Of a DNA stretch of 9,431 bases, positions 1 through 6,747 are shown one piece after another (the stretch's first letter is position 1; each line of letters begins with the position of its first letter). Origin of the DNA: Oscillospiraceae bacterium (GTDB lineage Bacteria > Bacillota_A > Clostridia > Oscillospirales > Oscillospiraceae); assembly GCA_017537045.1 (NCBI GenBank), contig JAFYLN010000063.1, forward strand, positions 1 through 9,431, read 5' to 3'. The notes beneath the pieces are model-generated. The model ran no database searches and had not been told where the DNA came from. It saw nothing but the letters and a program-made list of their open reading frames with translations. The translations under genes were made by a program, and so were the position numbers.

Positions 1-145
1 GTGCGATAGACAATAAGCTATTTCAATAGCAGCGGAGCATATCGTGCAAAAGGAAGATATTCGGCGCACCTTTTAGGTGCGGCTGGTAATAGGCCCTTAT
101 AGGGCCTGTGCAAGCCACCGGCTAAGCCGGTGGTCTTGACTTTTT
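1..145 (+). mobile_element. Possible right end of an IS200/IS605-type element (three-hairpin cluster)
   Basis: No credible reading frame is present here. Three perfect hairpins follow each other, each with a 3-nt loop: CGCACCT/AGGTGCG (65-71 with 75-81), AGGCCCT/AGGGCCT (91-97 with 101-107) and CCACCGGC/GCCGGTGG (115-122 with 126-133). The last has an imperfect outer CAAG/CTTG stem and is followed by five T at 141-145. Subterminal hairpins of this kind, adjacent to a cleavage site, are typical of the ends of IS200/IS605 elements, and the T-run would also make hairpin 3 a plus-strand terminator. The transposase would lie left of position 1, so the assignment is inference. An ordinary terminator cluster of a neighbouring gene is the alternative. 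Confidence 0.4.
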
Positions 146-191
146 GTAACGCAGCAAGCAAGTACGTTCACTGGCATTCTATTCCACAAGC

Positions 192-224
192 AACGGGCAG
201 CATCTTTCAACGATGCTGCCCGTT
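192..224 (-). terminator. Hairpin terminator of the five-gene envelope operon
   Basis: A perfect 13-bp inverted repeat, AACGGGCAGCATC (192-204) and GATGCTGCCCGTT (212-224), encloses a 7-nt loop. It starts 3 nt after the stop codon of the M15 peptidase gene. The tract after the stem on the minus strand is only weakly T-rich (GTTGCTTGTGG), so termination may rely on the stable stem. No further minus-strand gene follows within the window. Confidence 0.75.
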
Positions 225-227
225 AAT

Positions 228-2231
228 TCATATTCCTGATTGTATCAAATACCCGCTTTCATCGAAGGTATAGCTCTGTTCTTCGATGATCTGTGTACAG
301 TTCGCATAGAAGCTTCCGTCATTCAGGCGGTAGCGCCAGCCGTTGCCGTCCATGACCCAGCACGCATAGGAAACACCGGTTTTCAGCGGTGCATACAGAT
401 GCTTGTCATAGATCTCATTATCCTGATAATGCCACCACTCGGAGGAGATGCTCCGGAAGCCCGCACCAGTCATGATCCGATACAGTTCCATGGCATTGCC
501 GTTATTAAGCTGCTGCGCGGAATACCAGCTCAGATCATGCATGGATGTCTGCATGGAAAGTTCCTTTCCGTTTTCATCCACCAGTGTCAGATCCAGCGCT
601 ACGCCGAAGTTATGGCGGGATGTACCGGGGGCAAGGAATGCGCTGAGCTCCCAGCTGCCGCTGTTCGTCATCAGCCGCCTGTAGCTCATGCTTCCAGAGG
701 CAAATTCCTGCACATTCCCATAGGTATCCACAGCGGGCTTTCCGCTGTAGGTATGCTCCGGAATCGGCCAGCCAAGAACAGAGTAGGTTTTCCAGTAAAT
801 GCTGTCCGTAGCATACTGTGGGCGGAAGGAATCATAGATTTTCAGCGTATAGCCCTGCGCCTTTGCAGCCAGACCCGCTTTCATCAGCTTCTGCGCAGCA
901 GGAAACAGCAGAGGAACCAGATACTCGCCCTCTTTGATGCGAACATTCTCATAGCCGGTGATGATGGTGCCGGAAACATCGGGAATCCCGTACTCATGCA
1001 CCAGATAGATAGAGCGATAACTGTTGGTAATGTCATAAGCGCAGAGATTACCCAGATATTCGGTCAGATTGATCATGCAGTAGTCGCCGTCCACATAGGC
1101 ATCCTGACCGTTGTAGCAAATCTTCAGATACCGGCCTTCCTGACCCAGCACGCACCATGCGGAGCCTGCCGGAATTTTCCCCAGCTCTCCGGTACCGTCG
1201 GGAGCAGCGTAGACCTTTCTATCCATAATCGGCCAGATGGTACTGTACAAAAATCTTTCACCGGTGCTGATCGGAAGCAGGTCGGACTCCGCTGCAAGAT
1301 CGCTGCCTTCCATGGTCTGCCCGCCTACAGCCACCACCTGAACGAGATGTTCTGTAAATGCCGTCAAACCGCGGGTGGTGAAGCTCCGTTCCCCGCCTAC
1401 CGGAATATATGCAATGGTCATCCATGTTTCGCCACCGTCCTCGGACAACCGCACATCATAGTATTCACCTTTGGATTCATTCCATGTAAAGGTATAGGAA
1501 TTATTGCCGTTGTAAGAGTGCTCTACCTTCAGCTTTCTGCCCAGCAGGTCTTCCCGGGTCAGGGTGAAACCTTCCGTCACAGCGCCCTGATAGAAGCCGC
1601 TGTCCGTGGTACGCTCCAGTTGGAACGTAATGTCGATCTGCTGGCCGTATTCCGGAACGGCAAACACATCGTCCACACCGAAGCGAAGCTGCACGCTTCC
1701 ATCGCGCACCTCTTCCGCAAGAACCGGCGCAGCACCATCTACGGACAGGTAAACGCGGCACAAATCGCCCGCGGACATATCAAAGGAAACATCCACGGTG
1801 TCGTACACATCATCTGCCTGCCAGTGCAGGCCGCGGATCTGCGGGGATGGCTGGGTTACAGTCACTGACAGGTTTTCCCTGCCCTTGCGGATGCCGCCAT
1901 CGTACTTGCGCAGGCTGGTGACGCCCACTTCCAGCTCCCGGTCTGACGGCAGCTGCGGAAGCAGTGCCGTGCATTCTGCTACGGTAGTGGAATAGAGCAC
2001 CGCTCCATTCTTCTCCCGCACCTGAACCTCATAGCCATTGGCATTGCTGCCCTCCGGCCATTGCAGCTGCACAGTGCCGTCCGAAAGGGTCAGAAAAGTC
2101 AGCCTGCCGCCGGGATCCATGGTGTTCTTTGCCTTGGCATAAGGGATCAGCAGCACCGCTGTCAGCGCAGCCAGCGCAAGGAGTGCTGCCAGAAGCAGCA
2201 GGAACTTCCTGCGGCTGAGCTTACTCCACAT
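228..2231 (-). CDS. Membrane-anchored FN3/SH3 protein with VanX/VanY-type (M15) D,D-peptidase domain
   Basis: This 667-residue exported protein probably cleaves D-Ala-D-Ala-type peptide ends in the wall. A basic start and hydrophobic segment (about 9-30) form a signal anchor. Three FN3-like beta domains follow (about 42-127, 130-225, 233-320), then an SH3-like domain (about 326-395). The M15 domain (about 430-612) carries the family zinc and catalytic residues: Arg470 in the SFRP motif, His540 and Asp547 in SRHNFGVALD, Glu598 and His601 in EWWH. The 7- and 3-residue spacings match VanX. Residues 621-667 resemble a degenerate aromatic wall-binding repeat. Free VanX dipeptidases are about 200-residue soluble enzymes, so this modular, surface-tethered form is more likely a carboxypeptidase or wall-remodelling enzyme. 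The start overlaps the upstream lipoprotein gene by 11 bp and has only a weak ribosome binding site, so translational coupling is likely. Specificity (dipeptidase or carboxypeptidase) is not visible. Confidence 0.85.
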   Translation of the reverse strand: MWSKLSRRKFLLLLAALLALAALTAVLLIPYAKAKNTMDPGGRLTFLTLSDGTVQLQWPEGSNANGYEVQVREKNGAVLYSTTVAECTALLPQLPSDRELEVGVTSLRKYDGGIRKGRENLSVTVTQPSPQIRGLHWQADDVYDTVDVSFDMSAGDLCRVYLSVDGAAPVLAEEVRDGSVQLRFGVDDVFAVPEYGQQIDITFQLERTTDSGFYQGAVTEGFTLTREDLLGRKLKVEHSYNGNNSYTFTWNESKGEYYDVRLSEDGGETWMTIAYIPVGGERSFTTRGLTAFTEHLVQVVAVGGQTMEGSDLAAESDLLPISTGERFLYSTIWPIMDRKVYAAPDGTGELGKIPAGSAWCVLGQEGRYLKICYNGQDAYVDGDYCMINLTEYLGNLCAYDITNSYRSIYLVHEYGIPDVSGTIITGYENVRIKEGEYLVPLLFPAAQKLMKAGLAAKAQGYTLKIYDSFRPQYATDSIYWKTYSVLGWPIPEHTYSGKPAVDTYGNVQEFASGSMSYRRLMTNSGSWELSAFLAPGTSRHNFGVALDLTLVDENGKELSMQTSMHDLSWYSAQQLNNGNAMELYRIMTGAGFRSISSEWWHYQDNEIYDKHLYAPLKTGVSYACWVMDGNGWRYRLNDGSFYANCTQIIEEQSYTFDESGYLIQSGI

Positions 2232-2628
2232 AGTAGACGTTCTCTACATCGCCCTCGCGGGTGGTGTAGACCACGAAGCCCTCATAGTAGAGCACGCCGT
2301 CCTCGCCATCCACCAGACAGCTGGGTGCATATTCGCAGGATTCGGGCGCACCGATCAGCTCATAGAGGTCCCGCACATCCTTATCGATGCAGCTTTCAGC
2401 CAGAGCCTTCTGCTCCTGAATCCTCTGCTGCGCAAGAACTGCAGGATCTTCCGTCGGCATCATGGTTTCTTTCACGACAACAGGAGTGGTGGGTTCAACA
2501 GCCGTGGTAGCCTCCACCTTGGGCTGTACCTCGATCTTTACGGGCTCAACAGGCTCTTCCTTGGTGCCGCAGGCGCAAAGACCCAGCAGCATCACGATTG
2601 CCAAAAGCATCACAACAAATTTCTTCAT
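2221..2628 (-). CDS. Small lipoprotein of unknown function
   Basis: This 135-residue protein has a classic lipoprotein signal: MKK, a hydrophobic core, then the lipobox LCAC with the lipidated cysteine at residue 20. A Pro/Thr/Val/Glu-rich linker (about 21-58) and a short charged, probably helical stretch (about 60-80) lead to a compact C-terminal domain (about 80-135) with two further cysteines (98, 104) and the segments LYELIGAPES and YYEGFVVYTTREG. The domain looks like a small alpha/beta fold of a kind common in uncharacterised clostridial lipoproteins; I cannot name a family. A BamE/BLIP-like fold is a guess only. It is the fourth gene of the operon, 14 bp after the DHHW gene, with GAGGT ahead of its ATG, and overlaps the M15 peptidase gene by 11 bp. 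Being anchored outside the membrane, it may assist the acyltransferase or the peptidase. Confidence 0.85.
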   Translation of the reverse strand: MKKFVVMLLAIVMLLGLCACGTKEEPVEPVKIEVQPKVEATTAVEPTTPVVVKETMMPTEDPAVLAQQRIQEQKALAESCIDKDVRDLYELIGAPESCEYAPSCLVDGEDGVLYYEGFVVYTTREGDVENVYYVE

Positions 2629-2642
2629 AGTAGTTACCTCAT

Positions 2643-3971
2643 TTATTGAATTTGGAACATCTGCGGCAGGCCGCCGATGTTATAGATGATAGATTCGGGC
2701 ATTGTACCCGCGGGAATATTGACCGTGAAACCGTCGTTTTCAAGGCAGAAGGCCTCATAAACCGTGCCAGAGCAAACCACATAGACGCAGGCATCTGCAT
2801 CGGGCTTCACAGGCAGCGTGCCCGTCCACTGGACACAGCCGCTGGCTGTGCGGACATTTTCCGCCGCGCCGGCTGCCGCGCTGCCGCTGACCGCAGCAGG
2901 AATTTCCATGCTGCGCACAGGAGAGGGCATGACGGGGATGTTGCGGATCAGATACCGCAGGTTCCGCTCCACCAGCTCGATGGCCACGTAGTCCGCATCT
3001 GCCGTCAGATCGTAACTGACCAGACGGGAAAATTTCGCAGATACGTAGCTGTCCGCCAGATAGGGAAACAGCAGGATGCCAAAGGAATCCCTGTAGCACA
3101 GCAGGTTTCCGGCTCCCGTGCCTTCGGTGGTCAGGTTGATGGCATCGGGCTGGGTGGTTTTGCTCGTGAAGGTAAAGTTCAGTTCGCCGCCGTAAACAGG
3201 ATCTGCTTCCGGATCCTCCGCGCCGGGGAACACCATGGCATACAGGTCGCCGTCATGGCGGACTGTTTCGGAGAAATCTCCACCAAAGTAGTTGGTCTCC
3301 ACGCCGAAGGAGCGGTTGATCAGGTCTGCGCCCAGCGCCGCACCCCTGGAATTCCAGTGGGAATCATGGGCAAAGTACAGCGGTTCCTCCTGTTCCCGGA
3401 AGGCATCAAACAGGTTCACATAGGAAACCCCCAGCTGATCCAGCAGTCCGTGGATCTGCTCTGCATTGGAGGTTTTTGCTGTTACACCGTAATCGGGCAT
3501 GTATTCACCGTAGAGCGAATTTTTATTGGGCGCAATGATAAAGGTGAATTCCTTGCCGTTTCTGCGGCAGTATTCATCCATCAGTGCCAGATTGCTGGCG
3601 GTACTGAACAGCTCCCGCGCGCTCATGGGCTGGGTGCCGGTATAATCGCCCAGCGTGTCCGTAAAGAACAGCCAGCCGTCCTTGCCCGCAATAACACTGT
3701 CTTCACCGGACACGCCCATGAGATTGCTCATACGGCGGTCCAATGTGATCAGCTTCTGGCGCAGGAAAAAGCGTTCGTTGACATACTGCTGTAAATCCGC
3801 AAGGTAGTTCGTATTCAAATTGCCCTCCTGCGTTCTGATGCCAGGAAGCTCTGCCAGCTTTTCGTTGGCTGCTGCCTGCGCAGGCCCGAATACACAGGTG
3901 CCCACACTTAAGGAAAGGCACAGCATCAGGAAAAGGGCAAGAAAGAGGGAGAAAATCGTTTTGTTTTTCAT
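2643..3971 (-). CDS. DHHW/AlgX-like SGNH-fold O-acetyltransferase partner
   Basis: This 442-residue extracytoplasmic protein has an N-terminal hydrophobic signal or anchor (about 6-28). The body matches the AlgJ/AlgX-related DHHW family: GKDGWLF near residue 96, APNK at 147-150, the signature D-x-H-W at Asp203, His205, Trp206, and the candidate nucleophile Ser296 in the block CYRDSFG. In AlgX/AlgJ these residues form the Ser-His-Asp triad that transfers acetyl groups to polysaccharide outside the membrane, after an MBOAT protein moves the acyl group across. The MBOAT gene lies 11 bp upstream, which supports that pairing. A beta-rich tail (about 355-442) follows a Gly/Ala/Ser linker and may bind carbohydrate, by analogy with the C-terminal module of AlgX. 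The start is set by an AAGGGGG ribosome binding site. The acceptor is unknown; alginate itself is unlikely in this type of organism. Confidence 0.85.
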   Translation of the reverse strand: MKNKTIFSLFLALFLMLCLSLSVGTCVFGPAQAAANEKLAELPGIRTQEGNLNTNYLADLQQYVNERFFLRQKLITLDRRMSNLMGVSGEDSVIAGKDGWLFFTDTLGDYTGTQPMSARELFSTASNLALMDEYCRRNGKEFTFIIAPNKNSLYGEYMPDYGVTAKTSNAEQIHGLLDQLGVSYVNLFDAFREQEEPLYFAHDSHWNSRGAALGADLINRSFGVETNYFGGDFSETVRHDGDLYAMVFPGAEDPEADPVYGGELNFTFTSKTTQPDAINLTTEGTGAGNLLCYRDSFGILLFPYLADSYVSAKFSRLVSYDLTADADYVAIELVERNLRYLIRNIPVMPSPVRSMEIPAAVSGSAAAGAAENVRTASGCVQWTGTLPVKPDADACVYVVCSGTVYEAFCLENDGFTVNIPAGTMPESIIYNIGGLPQMFQIQ

Positions 3972-3982
3972 AGCGCGCCCCC

Positions 3983-5362
3983 TTAGAACTGTGCGTAAAT
4001 GGAGGGTGCAAAGTCACCCGCGGCCATTTTGATGACGCAAAGCACCAGCAGGACAAGTGCGCCAATGCAGGAAAGGCTGTCCGCATGTTTACCCAGCCGG
4101 ACTGCCAGCTTTTTAGACAAGGGCATGCTCAGTGCGGTGCCGGCTGCCATGGCCAGAAGCGTCTGCATATTCAACAGGCGGTGCAGTGCAACAGTGCCGG
4201 CTGCGGTGAAGCGGAATCCGGCAAACATGGCACCGATCATCTGCATACCCTGCGCCACCGATCCGGCGCGGAACATGACAAAGCCGATGCACGCCACCAG
4301 CAAGGTGTAAATGTGTCCGATGATCCGTCCTTTTCCTGTTTCCAGTTTTTTCGCAGGGATCACATTCAGGCTTTCCAGCAGGGAGAATACGCCGTGCCAG
4401 ACACCCCAGATCACAAATGTCCATGCCGCGCCGTGCCACAGGCCACACAGCAGGAATACGATGGATTTGTTGATGCCGGCGCGGAGCTTTCCTTTCCGGT
4501 TGCCGCCCAGCGGAATGTACAGGTAATCCTTAAACCATGCGGACAGGCTCATATGCCAACGGCGCCAGAAGCCGCCAATGGAAGTTGCCGTATAGGGGTA
4601 ATTGAAATTTTCGCGGGTTGTAAAGCCGAAGCAGGTGCCCAGGCCGATAACCATATCGATGTAGCCCGAAAAATCAAAGTAAAGCTGCAGGCAGTAGGCA
4701 ATGGCACCCACCCATGCAAGGCGGATGTCCACCGCCTCCAGCGCGAATACACCATCTGCCACAGAGGCAACCGTACCCGCAATGAGGAGCTTTTTGCCAA
4801 GACCCGCCGCAAACCGCCGCAGCCCCGCCGCCACATCCTCCACAGATGCCGCCCGGTTTTTCAACTGGGGTGCAAATTCCCGGAAGCGGGTGATGGGTCC
4901 CATGGTGATCTGCGGAAAAAAGGAAACATACAGCAGCAGCTCTGGGAAAGAGTCCGTTGCCTGGGATCCGTCGCGGTAGGCATCCATCAGATAGCTGATG
5001 CATTTAAATATAAAGAAGGAAATACCCAGCGGCACTGCAAGGCCCATCTGCAGCGGTGCCAGTCCCAGCAAGCCGGACAACAGAAAGTCGGCATACTTAA
5101 AAAAACCCAGAAATCCGATATCCAGCAAAAGACCTGCAGCCAGCGCGGCTTTTTTGAATTTTCCAGCTTTCAAAAACAGCCCCAGCAGGTAGTTTGCCAG
5201 CGCCGCGCCGATCAGCAGCAGAAGGCCTGCGGGACTGCCCACGGCATAAAACAGCAGGCTGAACACCAGCAGAACGGCATTTTTACTTTTTATCCCCGGT
5301 GCCAGCCGGTAAACGGCCAGCACAAAAGGCAGAAATACGCTCAAAAAGAAGATATTATCCAT
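3983..5362 (-). CDS. MBOAT membrane O-acyltransferase (AlgI/DltB family)
   Basis: This is a 459-residue polytopic membrane protein with hydrophobic segments along its length. Its family hallmarks are clear: the SFFIFKCISYLMD block (115-127), FFPQITMGPI (148-157), the Asp-Phe-Ser-Gly segment YFDFSGYIDMVIGLG (228-242), and the W-x-x-W-H block at 266-270 (His270) running into YIPLGGNRKG (282-291). The probable catalytic His310 lies in GLWHGAAW. The length is close to AlgI. Such proteins take an acyl group, usually acetyl, from the cytoplasm and pass it to an extracytoplasmic acceptor or partner enzyme. Here the partner is almost certainly the DHHW protein encoded 11 bp downstream. The gene starts 9 bp after the transglutaminase-like gene with an AAGGT ribosome binding site. 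DltB is excluded as a close match because no dltA, dltC or dltD genes are present. Identity of the acyl group is not visible. Confidence 0.92.
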   Translation of the reverse strand: MDNIFFLSVFLPFVLAVYRLAPGIKSKNAVLLVFSLLFYAVGSPAGLLLLIGAALANYLLGLFLKAGKFKKAALAAGLLLDIGFLGFFKYADFLLSGLLGLAPLQMGLAVPLGISFFIFKCISYLMDAYRDGSQATDSFPELLLYVSFFPQITMGPITRFREFAPQLKNRAASVEDVAAGLRRFAAGLGKKLLIAGTVASVADGVFALEAVDIRLAWVGAIAYCLQLYFDFSGYIDMVIGLGTCFGFTTRENFNYPYTATSIGGFWRRWHMSLSAWFKDYLYIPLGGNRKGKLRAGINKSIVFLLCGLWHGAAWTFVIWGVWHGVFSLLESLNVIPAKKLETGKGRIIGHIYTLLVACIGFVMFRAGSVAQGMQMIGAMFAGFRFTAAGTVALHRLLNMQTLLAMAAGTALSMPLSKKLAVRLGKHADSLSCIGALVLLVLCVIKMAAGDFAPSIYAQF

Positions 5363-5371
5363 TTATGTACC

Positions 5372-6577
5372 TTATTTCACAGGAGCCCAGTCGTAATACC
5401 ACCAGTCGGCATCGGCAACAGCCAGCATGAACATATCCTTAACGTCCCGCTTATCGTGGATATAGTCGTAGTGCAGCTCCGGATCAAAGAAGTAATCCAC
5501 GCCACCGATCTCGATCAAAACCCAGCCATGGGGCTGAACCAGTGTGGTGATATGGCCGGCAAGGGCATGTGCCTCATAACCCAGACCTCTTGCCAATGCC
5601 CAGAAAGCTGCCGCGAAGTTGTAGCAGTTGCCGCGGCTCTTTTCGAACATGGACTTGGCATCCTTCACTTCCCAGCCGGTGTGACCCTTCTTGTAAATGT
5701 TACCCTTCAAGTATTTGTAGGTACCGCCGATGCAGTGGTCATATGCCGCACGCAGCAGGCCAAGACGGTCTTTTCCCGGATTGGCCTTGATGACCTCATC
5801 CAGAATCGCCGCAACATAGCCATCGAGGGCTTCATCGCCGCTGGTGTAGCGTCCGCTGTCACCAAAATGCAGCTTGCCCACATCCCCGTTCTTCAGAAAG
5901 TAGCCATTCTCCTGCACATAGTACAGATAGCCCGTCACATTCACAAAGCCGGGTTCAAAGGGCGCAGGTTCCGCAAAATCGATCTCAACGATGCCGTTTT
6001 CGCCGAGATAATAGGTGTTGCCCTCCAGCTCCAGCCAGCCGGTAGCGGGAATGCCGCTTTCGCTCAGATAATACTTCCCCTCGCTCAGCTCCAGCCAGCC
6101 GCTGTGGGGCGTGCCGTTCTCATCCAGATAGTAGCGGATGCCGTCCAGCTCCAGCCAGCCGGTATGCATGACACCGTCGGTACCCATGTAGTACTGCTTT
6201 CCGTCGATGGTCTGCCAGCCGGTGACCATGGCACCGTCAACGCCCAGATAATAGCGCGCGCCGCCGATGGTCTGCCAGCCGGTGCGGCGGATGCCATCGT
6301 CACCCAGATAATACACCGCACCGTTGATGGTCTGCCAGCGGATCTGCATAGCACCAGACCGGGGTTCAAAATAATATACATCCGTCCCCAGCATCTGCCA
6401 GCCTGTGATGGGATCACCGTCCTCATCCAGATAGCAGCGGCCGCGGTTTTCCGTCACATCCCATCCGCTCTGGTCAATCGGCAGCCAGTCGATGAATGGA
6501 TCCCAGTTAAAACTGAGGTAAATTCCGCCCGCCAGTAGCAGGGAAAGGAATACAAGCAGGACAATTTTCTTTTTCAT
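5372..6577 (-). CDS. Cell-wall-binding-repeat protein with C-terminal transglutaminase-like domain
   Basis: First gene of the envelope operon, 401 residues. MKKK and a hydrophobic segment (5-22) give a signal peptide or anchor. Seven choline/glucan-binding-type repeats (about 58-198) follow, with GW and YY aromatic pairs every 20 residues; this repeat type holds proteins on wall glycans or teichoic acids. The C-terminal half (about 245-400) is a transglutaminase/protease-like domain with a complete candidate triad: Cys318 in RGNCYNFA, His350 in PHGW and Asp365 in YFFDPE. Bacterial members of this fold are mostly peptidases or amidases, sometimes crosslinkers, so the reaction is open. The ATG follows GAGGAG with 8-nt spacing (6586-6590 core), a strong ribosome binding site. 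The neighbours (MBOAT, DHHW, lipoprotein, M15 peptidase) place it in envelope modification. Confidence 0.88.
   Translation of the reverse strand: MKKKIVLLVFLSLLLAGGIYLSFNWDPFIDWLPIDQSGWDVTENRGRCYLDEDGDPITGWQMLGTDVYYFEPRSGAMQIRWQTINGAVYYLGDDGIRRTGWQTIGGARYYLGVDGAMVTGWQTIDGKQYYMGTDGVMHTGWLELDGIRYYLDENGTPHSGWLELSEGKYYLSESGIPATGWLELEGNTYYLGENGIVEIDFAEPAPFEPGFVNVTGYLYYVQENGYFLKNGDVGKLHFGDSGRYTSGDEALDGYVAAILDEVIKANPGKDRLGLLRAAYDHCIGGTYKYLKGNIYKKGHTGWEVKDAKSMFEKSRGNCYNFAAAFWALARGLGYEAHALAGHITTLVQPHGWVLIEIGGVDYFFDPELHYDYIHDKRDVKDMFMLAVADADWWYYDWAPVK
5984..6406 (-). repeat. In-gene tandem repeats, seven units of about 60 bp, encoding wall-binding modules
   Basis: The units start at residues 58, 79, 99, 119, 139, 159 and 179 of the encoded protein; the first is 21 residues long and the rest 20. 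Each has a (T/S/R)GW-like start and a central YY pair. Units 2-4 share the core WQTI and units 5-7 share WLEL, so the array seems to have grown as two blocks of three. At DNA level the shared motif ctgccagccgg (or ccagccagccgg) recurs every 60 bp on the plus strand. Confidence 0.9.
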
Positions 6578-6612
6578 AGAGAAATCTCCTCGTTTTTCGT
6601 CGAATCTGTTCT

Positions 6613-6641
6613 ATTATACAGCAAAACATGGCTAAGAGCAA
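6613..6641 (-). promoter_or_regulatory. Sigma-A-type promoter of the envelope operon
   Basis: On the minus strand a perfect -10 box TATAAT (6613-6618) lies 17 bp from a poor -35 box TTGCTC (6636-6641, three of six consensus bases). The predicted start near 6606 gives a leader of about 28 nt before the ATG at 6577. The weak -35 with a perfect -10 is compatible with a promoter that needs an activator. Confidence 0.7.
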
Positions 6642-6647
6642 GGGTTT

Positions 6648-6664
6648 TGTCGAAAATGGTCGAG
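6648..6664 (-). promoter_or_regulatory. Possible Spo0A-like tandem boxes upstream of the envelope promoter
   Basis: The plus strand reads TGTCGAA at 6648-6654, a perfect match to the Spo0A box, and GGTCGAG at 6658-6664, five of seven, exactly 10 bp further. They lie at about -42 to -58 relative to the predicted start, just behind the weak -35 box. A third near-match, CGTCGAA, lies at 6598-6604 in the leader. The spacing of one helical turn fits tandem binding. Such short motifs can occur by chance, so this is tentative. Confidence 0.35.
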
Positions 6665-6698
6665 GTAGATTATCCATGGATTCTGCCGCTGCCCGGGC

Positions 6699-6728
6699 AA
6701 AAAGAAAAGGGCGGATATTTCCGCCCTT
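6699..6728 (-). terminator. Rho-independent terminator, probably of the larA-dehydrogenase operon
   Basis: Reading the minus strand, the stem AAGGGCGG/CCGCCCTT (6721-6728 with 6707-6714) with a 6-nt loop runs directly into TTCTTTTT. It lies about 230 bp after the dehydrogenase stop, with the interspersed repeat in between, and upstream of the envelope promoter, so it separates the two operons. Confidence 0.8.
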
Positions 6729-6747
6729 GATTGTATCAAAAATCCAA

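Noticed and set aside
240..1868. 542-codon open frame on the plus strand
   Set aside because: Antisense to the M15 peptidase gene, whose domains and catalytic residues are intact; the composition is that of a shadow frame.
2646..3794. 382-codon plus-strand frame
   Set aside because: Antisense shadow of the DHHW gene; no ribosome binding site or recognisable motif was found.
5984..6406. CRISPR-like regular spacing
   Set aside because: The 60-bp periodicity is in frame, encodes wall-binding repeats, and has no alternating constant and unique segments.
4085..6538. 817-codon open frame on the plus strand
   Set aside because: It runs antisense across the MBOAT and transglutaminase-like genes, shows no domain pattern, and reflects the codon bias and the 60-bp repeats of the real genes opposite.
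236..6741. Shared 13-mer TGATTGTATCAAA near 237 and 6729
   Set aside because: One copy is coding sequence at the end of the M15 gene and the other lies by a terminator; no flanking similarity, so chance is the simplest explanation.
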